This document shows positions 52,405 through 61,458 of a stretch of DNA of 64,000 nucleotides, piece by piece. Below the pieces are notes generated by a model. It ran no database searches, had not been told where the DNA came from, and saw nothing but the letters and a program-made list of their open reading frames with translations. Each line of letters opens with the position of its first letter. Position 1 is the stretch's first letter. Position numbers and translations under genes: made by a program. Origin of the DNA: Bacteroidales bacterium (GTDB lineage Bacteria; Bacteroidota; Bacteroidia; Bacteroidales; Muribaculaceae); the NCBI GenBank assembly GCA_019416285.1, contig DXXM01000009.1, positions 27,324 to 91,323 on the forward strand. The letters run 5' to 3'.

Positions 52405-52455
52405 ATATCGCAAAGGTACATAAATTTTGAGATTTTTTATGTACCTTTGCGATAT
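52405..52455. promoter_or_regulatory. Perfect 20-bp inverted repeat with back-to-back -7 elements
   Basis: Arms 52405-52424 and 52436-52455 are exact reverse complements with an 11-base loop. Each arm contains TACCTTTG facing outwards: leftwards for the GH28 pair (52411-52418) and rightwards for the restriction gene (52442-52449). The right arm runs into the restriction-gene ATG. It may be an operator, a divergent promoter, or both. Confidence 0.75.
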
Positions 52456-53233
52456 GACTAAACAAGAATTTATAACCAAATTAAGAGTAGTTGTAGAATC
52501 TTTTTCATCCTTTGTTTCTACAAAAGACGGGCAATGGGTTGTAAAAGGATTTATTGATATATACAAGAATATATATACAATTTCAACTGACACAAAAGTA
52601 GTCTCAAAAATTATTGAACTATATATATTCCCACTTCTCGTTAAGTTCGCCCAAGACAACGGCTTACAATTAGAACTTACTAAAGAACAGAATTTCTATC
52701 CCGATATAACCTTTGCAGACGATGAAGGTAATTTATTCGCGGTCGATCTGAAAAGCAGCTATCGCAAAACGTCAACAAGGATTAATGGACTGACTCTCGG
52801 TGCATTTACAGGTTATTTCCGTAATCGGGAGAGTTCAAAAAATGTCACACATCCATATTCTTTATATAAGGCTCATATTGTCTTAGGTATTATATATAGC
52901 GAAAATGAAGATGGTATTGATGAACGAAAAACATATACAGTTGAAGACCTTGACAACATTATATCAGTAATAAAAGATGTTACTTTTTTCGTTCAGGAAA
53001 AGTGGAAAATAGCCGCAGACAAACCGGGAAGCGGAAATACTAAGAATATCGGGTCTGTCTCTTTGATAGATGATTTAATCAAAGGTAACGGGCCTTTTGC
53101 CAAATTGGGCGAAAATATCTTTGATGATTATTGGACAAATTACCTGACTCCTGATATGGCTAAGAACGCTGAACTTGCACAGCCGTATTACAATAATTTG
53201 GAGAGTTATAAAAAATTCAGAAATCTAAAATAA
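52454..53233 (+). CDS. EcoRV-like type II restriction endonuclease
   Basis: 259 residues from ATG 52454. It resembles EcoRV along its length: STDTKVVSKIIELY, the PD-(D/E)xK core as FYPDITF (D84) and FAVDLKSSY (D98, K100), E55 in the position of EcoRV Glu45, and the recognition-loop segment KPGSGNTKNIGSVS (EcoRV has GSGNTTNIGS). EcoRV cuts GATATC; the near-identical loop suggests the same site, but this is inference. The gene is AT-rich, unlike the flanking GH28 and GH25 genes. The methylase gene abuts it with no spacer. Confidence 0.9.
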   Translation: MTKQEFITKLRVVVESFSSFVSTKDGQWVVKGFIDIYKNIYTISTDTKVVSKIIELYIFPLLVKFAQDNGLQLELTKEQNFYPDITFADDEGNLFAVDLKSSYRKTSTRINGLTLGAFTGYFRNRESSKNVTHPYSLYKAHIVLGIIYSENEDGIDERKTYTVEDLDNIISVIKDVTFFVQEKWKIAADKPGSGNTKNIGSVSLIDDLIKGNGPFAKLGENIFDDYWTNYLTPDMAKNAELAQPYYNNLESYKKFRNLK

Positions 53234-54307
53234 ATGCAACAACATTCCCTGTTTTCTGAACTTGATATTCAGACTAAAAATATATTTCCATCCACGAGAT
53301 ATCAAGGCAGTAAAGCCAAATTTGTAGATTGGATATGGCATGAAATTTCAAAAATTCCATTTCATACCGCGTTGGATGCATTTGGTGGAACCGGAAGTGT
53401 CGCATATAAACTGAAAGATAACGGGAAATCCGTTACATATAATGATATTTTGCCTTTTAATTCGATTATAGGTAAAGCAATCATTGAAAATGACTCCACC
53501 CTATTGAGCGACGGAGATATTAATTACATACTTTCAGAACATCCGCAATTTGAATATCCGACCTTTATAACTGATAACTTCAAGGATATATATTATACTG
53601 ACGCAGAAAACCATTGGCTCGATGTCGTAAGATATAATATTTCCACATTGGATGATGAATATAAAAGAGCAATTGCCTGGTTTGCTCTTTTTCAGTCTTG
53701 TATTATAAAAAGACCATATAATCTTTTCCATAGAAAAAATCTATATGTGCGTCTTATGGATGTCAAGCGCTCATTTGGTAATAAAACTACATGGGATACT
53801 CCATTTGAGGTACATTTCAGAGCTTTTGTGGAGGAAGCTAACAATGCGGTTTTTGACAACGGAACAGATTGTCATGTTCTAAATAGGGATGCATTGGAAA
53901 TTCCCAACAAATATGATTTGGTATATATCGACACACCTTACATAAATGAAAAAGGCATCGGAGTAGATTATGCTGATTTTTATCATTTTCTCAATGGATT
54001 AGTGAATTATGATGACTGGTGTAATCTCATTGACTATGGCAGTAAGCATCACAGACTTAAACGGAAATATACTATCTGGACTGATAAGGACAATATAGCA
54101 ACCGGTTTTAAGCGATTGATTGAAAATTTCAAAGAAAGTATTCTGGTTTTTTCATATCGTTCCAATGGTATACCATCAATTAAAGAACTAATAGATTTGT
54201 TAGAAAAAAGCGGTAGAATAAATAAACTTTGCTATTCCCGTAACATTAAATATGTATTGAGCGATACAAGTTCAAAAGAAGTGCTTATTATATCTTACCC
54301 GGCATGA
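53234..54307 (+). CDS. D12-class adenine-specific DNA methyltransferase
   Basis: 357 residues. SAM-binding motif I is ALDAFGGTGSVAY, preceded by RYQGSKAKFVDWIW, the usual opening of class D12 N6-adenine methylases. The catalytic motif IV reads YIDTPYI instead of the common DPPY. It presumably protects the host from the adjacent EcoRV-like nuclease. It is longer than M.EcoRV (298 residues, from memory) and looks closer to another D12 branch. It is AT-rich, and its stop overlaps the start of the GC-rich GH25 gene. Confidence 0.87.
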   Translation: MQQHSLFSELDIQTKNIFPSTRYQGSKAKFVDWIWHEISKIPFHTALDAFGGTGSVAYKLKDNGKSVTYNDILPFNSIIGKAIIENDSTLLSDGDINYILSEHPQFEYPTFITDNFKDIYYTDAENHWLDVVRYNISTLDDEYKRAIAWFALFQSCIIKRPYNLFHRKNLYVRLMDVKRSFGNKTTWDTPFEVHFRAFVEEANNAVFDNGTDCHVLNRDALEIPNKYDLVYIDTPYINEKGIGVDYADFYHFLNGLVNYDDWCNLIDYGSKHHRLKRKYTIWTDKDNIATGFKRLIENFKESILVFSYRSNGIPSIKELIDLLEKSGRINKLCYSRNIKYVLSDTSSKEVLIISYPA

Positions 54308-55023
54308 AGCCTCAACTGAATCTCATTCTGACGATGATTCTCGCCGCCATCCTCACGGCTTGCGGCAAAGGGAGCGACAGCCCGTCCAAAACCTATCCCG
54401 ACAGAAGCAGATTCAAGGTAATCGGCATCGACATCAGTGCCCACAACGGCGACATCGACTTCCAAAAGGTGGCCGCCGAGGGGGTGTCATTCGTAATCAT
54501 AAAGGCTACCGAAGGGGGGACGTTCAAGGACAAGAAATTCGTTGAAAACGTGCGCAAGGCACGCGAGGCGGGACTGAAAGTCGGCGCCTACCACTTCTTC
54601 CGCTTCGATACCCCGGGCTATATGCAGGGGCTCAACTTCCTCAACTCCGTGCAGTCGCGCGGGCTCGACCTGCCGCTCGCCATCGACATCGAGGAGTGGG
54701 CCAACCCCAACAGTCAGCCGACGCCGATGGTGCTCAACCGCCTGTCGGAGATGATAGACCATCTCGAAAGCCACGGCTACCGGGTGATGCTCTATACGAA
54801 CAAAAACGGATTCGCCCGATTCGTCCGCGGTCGCCTCGAAGGGTATCCTCTGTGGATATGCTCGCTCGTCGACGAACCGCAGGAAATAGGCTGGACCATC
54901 TGGCAGGGCACACACAACGGACGCATCAGGGGGATAGACCACCCCGTAGACATCAACGCTTTCAGCGGCACGGCGGCGGAATGGGAGCAATTCACCTCAT
55001 CCTGCAAGGACACAGCGCAATAA
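54304..55023 (+). CDS. GH25-family lysozyme lipoprotein
   Basis: 239 residues with a lipobox at C20 (LTACGK). The GH25 core is plain: GIDISAHNGDIDF (first Asp), FVIIKATEGG, GAYHFFRF, PLAIDIEEW (the catalytic acidic cluster) and WTIWQGTHNG. GH25 enzymes hydrolyse the MurNAc-GlcNAc bond of peptidoglycan; as an outer-membrane or periplasmic lipoprotein it could remodel the wall or act on other bacteria. Its start overlaps the AT-rich methylase stop (ATGA), and base composition changes sharply there. Confidence 0.9.
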   Translation: MKPQLNLILTMILAAILTACGKGSDSPSKTYPDRSRFKVIGIDISAHNGDIDFQKVAAEGVSFVIIKATEGGTFKDKKFVENVRKAREAGLKVGAYHFFRFDTPGYMQGLNFLNSVQSRGLDLPLAIDIEEWANPNSQPTPMVLNRLSEMIDHLESHGYRVMLYTNKNGFARFVRGRLEGYPLWICSLVDEPQEIGWTIWQGTHNGRIRGIDHPVDINAFSGTAAEWEQFTSSCKDTAQ

Positions 55024-55140
55024 ACGGGCATAGCGGCGCGTTATATTACAGATAAACCCATCGTTTTCAGACACACCCTCTCTCCCACTACTCCACGACA
55101 CCATCAATACCGGTTCCACACAGTCCACGACACTTTTCCA

Positions 55141-58100
55141 ATGAAAACCTTAGTCCGTCATATCATTCTTCTTTTAACAGTCATAGGAGCGCCCGCGGCT
55201 GTCGCGGCGTTTCCGACCGACACCTACGCGCCCTCGTCGGTACTCTCCACGGGCCGCTGGGTGAAAGTAAGCGTCAGCGAAAGCGGCCCCCACTTCATTC
55301 CGGCCGCAACCCTGCGCTCATGGGGATTCACAGACCTCTCGGCGGTGAGAGTGTTCGGCTACGGAGGTGCCCGCATCTCCGACCAGCTCTCGCTCTCGCT
55401 CTATACCGACGACCTCCCGGCAGTGAGATTCGAGCAGACGGCGGCAGGCATAGTATTCTATGCCCAGGGCCCAGGCACATGGACCCATCAGGGCAACGAC
55501 ATGTTCACCCACTCGCTCAACCCCTACACCACCCGCGGCTACTATTATCTGACCGATTCCCGTCCGGAGACCGACAGCAGCATCCCCACCGAGGGAAGCG
55601 GCCCGACGGAGGACGCCGCCACAACTTTCACCGAAAGGATATGGCACGAGAATGACCTTGTGACTCCCGCCGAAAGCGGTCATCAGCTCGTGGGCGAGGA
55701 TTTCCGCTTCTCCCCCACCCGCACATTCAGCATCCCGCTCACAGGGCGCGTGGCCGACACCGAAGTGTGGATGCAGTGTGAATTTTTCGCGCGCTGCGCC
55801 TCGGCACCGATCAACCTCACCTTCACGGCCAACGGTGTGGCTCTCCCGACGGAGGCTACAGACCGCGTGAGCGCCACTTCCAACTGGGGCAACATGGCCA
55901 CCATCAGCAAGCGCTTCACACCCGAGGGAAGCAGTCTCTCACTCGGCATAGCCATCAGCTTCACCTCTCCCGTCTCGCTCGCCAATCTCGACCGCCTCGC
56001 CCTCACCTACACCCGCTCGCTCACCCTCCCCGCTTCCGGCACACTCACCTTCACCTCATCAAACCGCTCGCTCAGACTCGGGGGTACGAAGGCAGATACG
56101 CGTGTGTGGGACGTCACAGACCCCGCCAGACCCATAGCAATGCCTGTGAGCGCCACTTCTAACGGCACTTCAGGCTGGACCAACGACTACAACGGCCTGC
56201 GCACCTACGCCGCCTGGACCACCACATCGTCGCTCCCCGTCCCCAGGCTCGTCGGAACGGTGGCCAATCAGGACCTGCACGCCGAGGAGGTGCCCGACAT
56301 GATTATCATCTCCCCCTCGCAACTTCTCGAACAGAGCCGCCGCATAGCCGACATACACACCAACAGCGCTGACAGCCTGCGGGTGCTCGTGGTGACCGAC
56401 GAGCAAGCCTACAATGAATTCGGCTCCGGCTCGCCCGACGTCAACGCCCTGCGCCGCATGCTGAAAATGTTCTATGACCGCGGCAACGCGCAGGCTTCGT
56501 CGCGCAAACTGAAATATGTCCTGCTGATGGGTGGCGCCCACCATGACCACCGGCGCCTGACCTCGGCTATGAGCGGAAGCTCGATACTCACTCTCCCGAT
56601 ATGGCAGACCGACCTCGGGCTGAACGAGAGCAATTCGTATTGCTCGGACGACATCCTCGCCTTCCTGGAGGACAATTCGGGACTCCGGCTCTCGTCCGAC
56701 ATACTGAGTGTGGCCGTAGGGCGTATTCCCGCGCGCACTGTCAGCGCCGCGAGAACATACGTGGACCGCTTCGAGGCCTACGTCAGAAATCCGATACAGA
56801 GCGAATGGAGAAACCGCATAATGATGTTTGCCGACGACGGCAATCAGGGCATATTCATGACCCAGTCCGATTCGCTCGAAAATGCCGTGAAGGAATCGGA
56901 ATCGGGACGCAATTTCACATTCAACAAAGTCTATATCGACGCCTACGAGATGCGCAACGGCACCTCGGAAGAGGCCAAGGCCAAAGTCTCCACCCTGCTC
57001 AACAACGGTGTGATACTCTGGAGCTACATAGGCCACGGCGCCATCAACAATCTGTCAAACGACGGCATTTTCACCGCCAAATACCTGAACAGTCTCTATC
57101 TGCGCTGCCCGACATTCTTCTACGGAGCCACCTGTACATTCGGCCAGTTTGACGGCAACGAGACCTCGGGCATGGAATCGCTCATCCTCACCGACGAAGG
57201 CGGCGCGATAGGCGGCGTCTGCGCCGTGCGCCCGGTGTTCATCGTGAACAACGGTCCGCTTGCCATAGATTTCGGCCGCGAGATATTCAAGCGCGGCACC
57301 GACGGCAGATTCATCACCGTGGGCGAGGCAAACCGCAGGTCGAAAAACGCCCGCTCGCTGGAGAATATCAACGACAACATGCGCCGCTTCATCCTCTTCG
57401 CTGACCCGGCGCTCAAACTGGCGGTTCCGGAAAACACAATCCGCCTTCTCAGCGTCGACGGCGTGGAAGTGACCGAAGAGTCGCAGCCCACACTGGCGGC
57501 TCTGTCGAAATCGGTGCTCAGAGGCGAAATCCGTGACCGCGACGGACGCCGCATGGAGGATTTCAACGGCTGGGTGTCGCTCTCGCTCTACGACGCCGAG
57601 CGCAGCTTCACCTCCGAGGGGCGCGGCGAGGGAGGAGTGCAGGTGACATTCGACGAGCAGGGCGAGCGGCTCTATGCCGGACGTGCCCAGGTGACCGGCG
57701 GTGTCTTTGAGACCACGATAGCCATGCCCCCGGAGATAGCCGACAACTTCCGTCCTGCCACACTCTCTATGTTTGCCGCCTCCGAATCGGGTGCCGAGGC
57801 CATCGGTGTGAGCCGCGACCTCTATGCCTACGGTTTCGACGAGAATGCCGCTCCCGACGATGTGGCCCCGGTAATCGAATATCTCTACCTCAACCACGAG
57901 ACCTTCAAGCCCAACGACCAGGTTGACGCCAACCCCATGCTGATAGCCCGTGTGAGCGACGATGTGGCCCTCAACATGTCAGCCGCAGGCGTGGGCCACC
58001 AGATGAGCATCCGACTTGACGGCGACATCAACTTCACCGACGTGGCCTCACACTTCACCCCCGACACCGACGGCTCAGCGGCCGGAACCATACTCTATCC

Positions 58101-58518
58101 GTTCTCGGAACTCTCGGCGGGCAACCACACCGCCACCCTCAAGGTGTGGGACACGGGAGGCAACTCGGCCTCAGCCACGGTGGATTTCTTTGTCAATCCC
58201 GACCTCGCGCCGAAGATTTTCGACGTCTACTCCGACGCCAATCCCGCCACCGTCAGCGCCAATTTCTACGTGAACCATAACCGCCCCGAGGCGATGCTGA
58301 CCGTGAAGATTGAAATCTACGACCTCGGCGGCAACAAGGTGTGGAGCTCGGAATCGACCGGACGCGCCGACATGTACACATCGACGCCCGTGAGCTGGAA
58401 TCTGACCAACAGCGCCGGTCAGAAGGTGACCCGCGGCATCTATCTCTACCGCACCACCGTCACCTCCGGAGGCGACGCCTCCACTCTGACACGCCGCATA
58501 GCCGTGGCCCCCGTGTGA
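55141..58518 (+). CDS. porU: PorU-like type IX secretion sortase (C25 peptidase)
   Basis: 1125 residues with a signal peptide (about 1-25). The gingipain-like C25 domain lies in the middle; the catalytic His is H632 (SYIGHGAINNLSNDG) and the Cys is C665 (FYGATCTFGQFD). The N-terminal part has long beta-sandwich regions and the C-terminus ends with an Ig-like CTD segment (KIEIYDLGGNKVWSS, RGIYLYRTTV). PorU cleaves C-terminal sorting domains of T9SS cargo at the cell surface and attaches them to lipopolysaccharide. It supports an active T9SS with the plug gene at 10518. PorV is not in the window. Confidence 0.88.
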   Translation: MKTLVRHIILLLTVIGAPAAVAAFPTDTYAPSSVLSTGRWVKVSVSESGPHFIPAATLRSWGFTDLSAVRVFGYGGARISDQLSLSLYTDDLPAVRFEQTAAGIVFYAQGPGTWTHQGNDMFTHSLNPYTTRGYYYLTDSRPETDSSIPTEGSGPTEDAATTFTERIWHENDLVTPAESGHQLVGEDFRFSPTRTFSIPLTGRVADTEVWMQCEFFARCASAPINLTFTANGVALPTEATDRVSATSNWGNMATISKRFTPEGSSLSLGIAISFTSPVSLANLDRLALTYTRSLTLPASGTLTFTSSNRSLRLGGTKADTRVWDVTDPARPIAMPVSATSNGTSGWTNDYNGLRTYAAWTTTSSLPVPRLVGTVANQDLHAEEVPDMIIISPSQLLEQSRRIADIHTNSADSLRVLVVTDEQAYNEFGSGSPDVNALRRMLKMFYDRGNAQASSRKLKYVLLMGGAHHDHRRLTSAMSGSSILTLPIWQTDLGLNESNSYCSDDILAFLEDNSGLRLSSDILSVAVGRIPARTVSAARTYVDRFEAYVRNPIQSEWRNRIMMFADDGNQGIFMTQSDSLENAVKESESGRNFTFNKVYIDAYEMRNGTSEEAKAKVSTLLNNGVILWSYIGHGAINNLSNDGIFTAKYLNSLYLRCPTFFYGATCTFGQFDGNETSGMESLILTDEGGAIGGVCAVRPVFIVNNGPLAIDFGREIFKRGTDGRFITVGEANRRSKNARSLENINDNMRRFILFADPALKLAVPENTIRLLSVDGVEVTEESQPTLAALSKSVLRGEIRDRDGRRMEDFNGWVSLSLYDAERSFTSEGRGEGGVQVTFDEQGERLYAGRAQVTGGVFETTIAMPPEIADNFRPATLSMFAASESGAEAIGVSRDLYAYGFDENAAPDDVAPVIEYLYLNHETFKPNDQVDANPMLIARVSDDVALNMSAAGVGHQMSIRLDGDINFTDVASHFTPDTDGSAAGTILYPFSELSAGNHTATLKVWDTGGNSASATVDFFVNPDLAPKIFDVYSDANPATVSANFYVNHNRPEAMLTVKIEIYDLGGNKVWSSESTGRADMYTSTPVSWNLTNSAGQKVTRGIYLYRTTVTSGGDASTLTRRIAVAPV

Positions 58519-58598
58519 TTCGGCTAATACTTTTCTGCGGTCTATGAACATTTTGCGCCCCTCGTGCTTTTTATTAATTGATAATATCATTTACTATT

Positions 58599-59102
58599 AT
58601 GAAAAAGCTATTTCTATCAATCGCAATCATCGGCGCAGCCCTTTTAGGTTCATGCAGCGCTGAAAAGAAAGCTGAGGACAAGGGTGCCGAGCTCAAGGCC
58701 AAAATCGAAAACTGTACAAATCCCGACAGTCTCAAGATTTATGTGCAGCAGGCCAAAGAGTATGCCGACAAGCTTGTGAAAGAGGGTAAGGACGAGGCCG
58801 CAACCACGTTTCTCAATGATGTGACACCCGCAGTCGAGGCAAAGGACCCGACAGCAGCCGCCACATTCCTCGGACTTGACCTCAAGGCCAAGACCGACTC
58901 CGCAATCGACGCCACCAAGGAAGCCGCCAAGAATCTCGCCGATTCAGTAGGCAGCAAGGCCGACAAGGTTAAGGACGCCGTCAGCGAAAAGGCCGGCGAT
59001 GTCAAGGACGCAGCCAAGGACGCCGTGAACAGCGCCAAGGAGAAAACCGCTGAAGCAGCTCAGGCCGGTGCCGACAAGGTGAAAGACCTTATGGGCAAGT
59101 AA
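58599..59102 (+). CDS. Small helical lipoprotein
   Basis: 167 residues from ATG 58599 with a lipobox at C19 (LLGSCSAEKK); an in-frame start 21 bases upstream is less likely because the signal begins with MKKLFLSI. After the signal the chain is nearly all Lys/Ala/Asp/Glu helix, with repeats near the end such as DKVKDAVSEKAGDVKDAAKD and SAKEKTAEAAQAGADKVKDL, like LEA- or YtxH-type stress proteins. It likely lies in the periplasm or outer membrane. Function unknown. Confidence 0.8.
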   Translation: MKKLFLSIAIIGAALLGSCSAEKKAEDKGAELKAKIENCTNPDSLKIYVQQAKEYADKLVKEGKDEAATTFLNDVTPAVEAKDPTAAATFLGLDLKAKTDSAIDATKEAAKNLADSVGSKADKVKDAVSEKAGDVKDAAKDAVNSAKEKTAEAAQAGADKVKDLMGK

Positions 59103-59150
59103 GACTGACCACATCCTGACTACGGTATCCACAACACCGGAAATAACATC

Positions 59151-59193
59151 AGAGCCGGATGGATAGCTTCAAATAGCCAATCCGTCCGGCTCT
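59151..59193. terminator. Hairpin between converging genes
   Basis: AGAGCCGGATGGAT pairs with ATCCGTCCGGCTCT (one G-U pair), between the lipoprotein and the DUF4332 gene. It can terminate either strand; the T-run is weak. Confidence 0.6.
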
Positions 59194-59253
59194 GTTATGT
59201 GCGGGTGCCGTTATTTTCAGAGGGGTGTCTGAGAACACGGGGCAGACACCGTC

Positions 59254-59661
59254 TCAGTATGTGATTATCGGTTCGAGTTCTTTCGCCTGGTCAATCATCT
59301 TCTGAATCTCGGCCACGGAGGGGACGCGGTTGCAGAGGTTTTTCGCCTCGTTGACCTCGACCAGCTTGGGCTGGAGATTTTCGGCCACACGGTGGCGGAA
59401 TTCCTTCACGGTGTCGACTCCGGCGGCTTCGAGCAGTTCGGCAAACTGTCCGGCCACACCCTTGATTCGGAAGAGGTCGGCATGATTGGTCCATTTGAGT
59501 ATCAGTTTCTCACTGATTCCTGTCTCGGCGGCTACCTTATCCCTGCCGGCTTTTGTGGCGCATGCTTTCAGGAGGTCATCGGTGGTGCTGATGCCGGCGC
59601 TTTCGAGTTTCGCGGCGTATGCTGCGCCTATACCCTCGATCTGTTCAATCTTATAAGCCAT
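59254..59661 (-). CDS. DUF4332 helix-hairpin-helix protein
   Basis: 135 residues, starting MAYKIEQIEGIGAAYAAKLE, with a second helix-hairpin-helix copy at FRIKGVAGQFAELLEAAGVD. This is the DUF4332 arrangement, related to the 5'-specific polymerase/nuclease HhH folds that bind DNA without sequence preference. A DNA-related or scaffold role is inferred. It stands alone between a convergent lipoprotein and the S41 peptidase. Confidence 0.9.
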   Translation of the reverse strand: MAYKIEQIEGIGAAYAAKLESAGISTTDDLLKACATKAGRDKVAAETGISEKLILKWTNHADLFRIKGVAGQFAELLEAAGVDTVKEFRHRVAENLQPKLVEVNEAKNLCNRVPSVAEIQKMIDQAKELEPIITY

Positions 59662-59814
59662 AATCGTTGTTTTTTAGTGAGACTTCAGGGAGGGGGCGCT
59701 GCCAGATGTGCGCGCGACACCTCCCCTGTATTTCCAACAAGTCATAAGGCCCGGGGGTTGGCGGCTGACTGCTAAATAACCATAATCAGCCCGTATTGGG
59801 CGTCGGGAAGGAGG

Positions 59815-61422
59815 TCACTTAGCCGCGTGAGGGGTGAGATAGGAATTGTAGAGAGCCGGGGCGGTGATGATGCGGATGGCCTCGGAGTAGATGGGGTCGA
59901 AGGGCGATACGACACGCGAGTAGATGGACTGGTCGTAGATGTCGCGGCCTATCAGACCCTTGACAATGGCTTCGAGGATGGGGCGCGAGCGCTCGTATTC
60001 CTTCTCGTTGAACTCCACGCCGTCCTTCTTGCCCTGGTCGATGAGTCCCTGCATGAGCTCGGGAGTCACCTTGAAGCGGGAGATATAGGCGCGGTCGTCG
60101 GGATACTCTTTCCTGAGCCTGTCGCGGTTGGTGTCGACGTAGTTGACACAGAAATTATTGAGAGCGCCTTTGGCAATGAGGTCTCGGTAGTAAGTCGAGA
60201 ACATCGTTGTGTCGATGGCCACGAACTTGTCGGGGAGGATGCCGCCACCACCGTAGACCGGACGGCCGAGGCGCTTGGTGTAGTAGCGGAGCGAGTCGGG
60301 GAAGTGGCGTATGCTGTCCTCGCTGGTAAACTCGCCGGAGTTGTAGCGGTTGAGGATGTCGAGCTGATAGCTCTCGTCGTCGCCCGCAGTGTAGGGCTTC
60401 TGTATGCAGCGGCCCGAGGGGGTGTGGTAGCGCGACACGGTAAGGCGCATCATGGAGCCGTCGGGGAAGGGGAAGGGACGCTGCACGAGTCCCTTGCCGA
60501 AGGTGCGGCGCCCGACAATCACTCCGCGGTCATTGTCCTGGAGGGCGCCGGAGAGGATTTCGGAAGCCGATGCGGAATACTGGTTGACCATCACGACCAC
60601 GCGTCCGTCGCGGAAGTCGCCGTCGGTCTGCGCGATGTATTCGGCTACGCCGTTTTTGGGCGACTCGGTGTAGACCACCATGTCACCCTTGTTAAGAAAC
60701 ATCTCCGAGAGGTCGGTGGCGGGACGCATGTAGCCGCCGCCGTTGTCGGTGAGGTCAAAAATCAGATGGCGCATCCCCTGCTTGCGGAGGGCTTTCATAG
60801 CGTCCTTCACCTCCTCGGTGGTCGTCTCGGCGAAGCGGCTGAGGTTGATATAGCCCACGGAGTCGTTAATCATGTAGGAGACCTCGACGCTGTGGATGGG
60901 TATGTCGTCGCGAATCACGCGGAACTCCAGCGGCTCGGCGGAGCCCTTGCGCATCACACGGAGGTTGGCCACAGTTCCTTTCGGGCCGCGGAGCACCTTC
61001 ATGATGGCCGAGTTCTTCATCTTCACGCCTGCTATCACAGTGTCGTTGCAGGCTATGATGCGGTCGCCGGGCACTATGCCGATGCGCTCCGAGGGGCCAC
61101 CGGCCACAGACTCGATGACATAGAGCGTGTCGTTGACCATCTGGAAGCGGATTCCGATGCCGGAGAAGTTGCCGTCGAGCGGTTCGGTGAGCTCGCGGGT
61201 CTCCTCGGGGGTGGAATAGTTGGAGTGCGGGTCGAGGGTCTTGAGCATGGCTATGATGGCTTCGGTGACCACCTTGGCCGTGTCGACCTCATCGACGTAG
61301 TAGTTTTCGATTATCTGTTCGGCATAGCGCAGCTTGCGCTCGGGGGTGAACTGCATCTGCATCTGCCCGAAGGCGGTGATGGCGATGGCCGCAAGCATGA
61401 CCGCGCTTAAAAATTTCTTCAT
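59815..61422 (-). CDS. S41-family C-terminal processing peptidase
   Basis: 535 residues with a signal peptide (about 1-20). A PDZ domain (about 90-170, with GIGIRFQMVNDTLYVIESV and GIVPGDRIIACNDTVI) is followed by the protease core with VNQYSASASEILSGAL (catalytic Ser) and RRTFGKGLVQ (catalytic Lys). Such peptidases trim or degrade periplasmic proteins. It starts 36 bp after coaD and is the last gene of parE-coaD-ctp. Confidence 0.93.
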   Translation of the reverse strand: MKKFLSAVMLAAIAITAFGQMQMQFTPERKLRYAEQIIENYYVDEVDTAKVVTEAIIAMLKTLDPHSNYSTPEETRELTEPLDGNFSGIGIRFQMVNDTLYVIESVAGGPSERIGIVPGDRIIACNDTVIAGVKMKNSAIMKVLRGPKGTVANLRVMRKGSAEPLEFRVIRDDIPIHSVEVSYMINDSVGYINLSRFAETTTEEVKDAMKALRKQGMRHLIFDLTDNGGGYMRPATDLSEMFLNKGDMVVYTESPKNGVAEYIAQTDGDFRDGRVVVMVNQYSASASEILSGALQDNDRGVIVGRRTFGKGLVQRPFPFPDGSMMRLTVSRYHTPSGRCIQKPYTAGDDESYQLDILNRYNSGEFTSEDSIRHFPDSLRYYTKRLGRPVYGGGGILPDKFVAIDTTMFSTYYRDLIAKGALNNFCVNYVDTNRDRLRKEYPDDRAYISRFKVTPELMQGLIDQGKKDGVEFNEKEYERSRPILEAIVKGLIGRDIYDQSIYSRVVSPFDPIYSEAIRIITAPALYNSYLTPHAAK

Positions 61423-61458
61423 ATCTTTGACTGAGGGTGTTTTTGTTCTTTCTTAGGG

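Noticed and set aside
52427..52453. TTG start for the restriction gene
   Set aside because: It would place the promoter element inside the coding region; EcoRV alignment supports ATG 52454.
59827..61410. 527-codon open frame antisense to the S41 peptidase
   Set aside because: A mirror of a GC-rich gene's codon bias; the opposite strand has clear PDZ and catalytic motifs.
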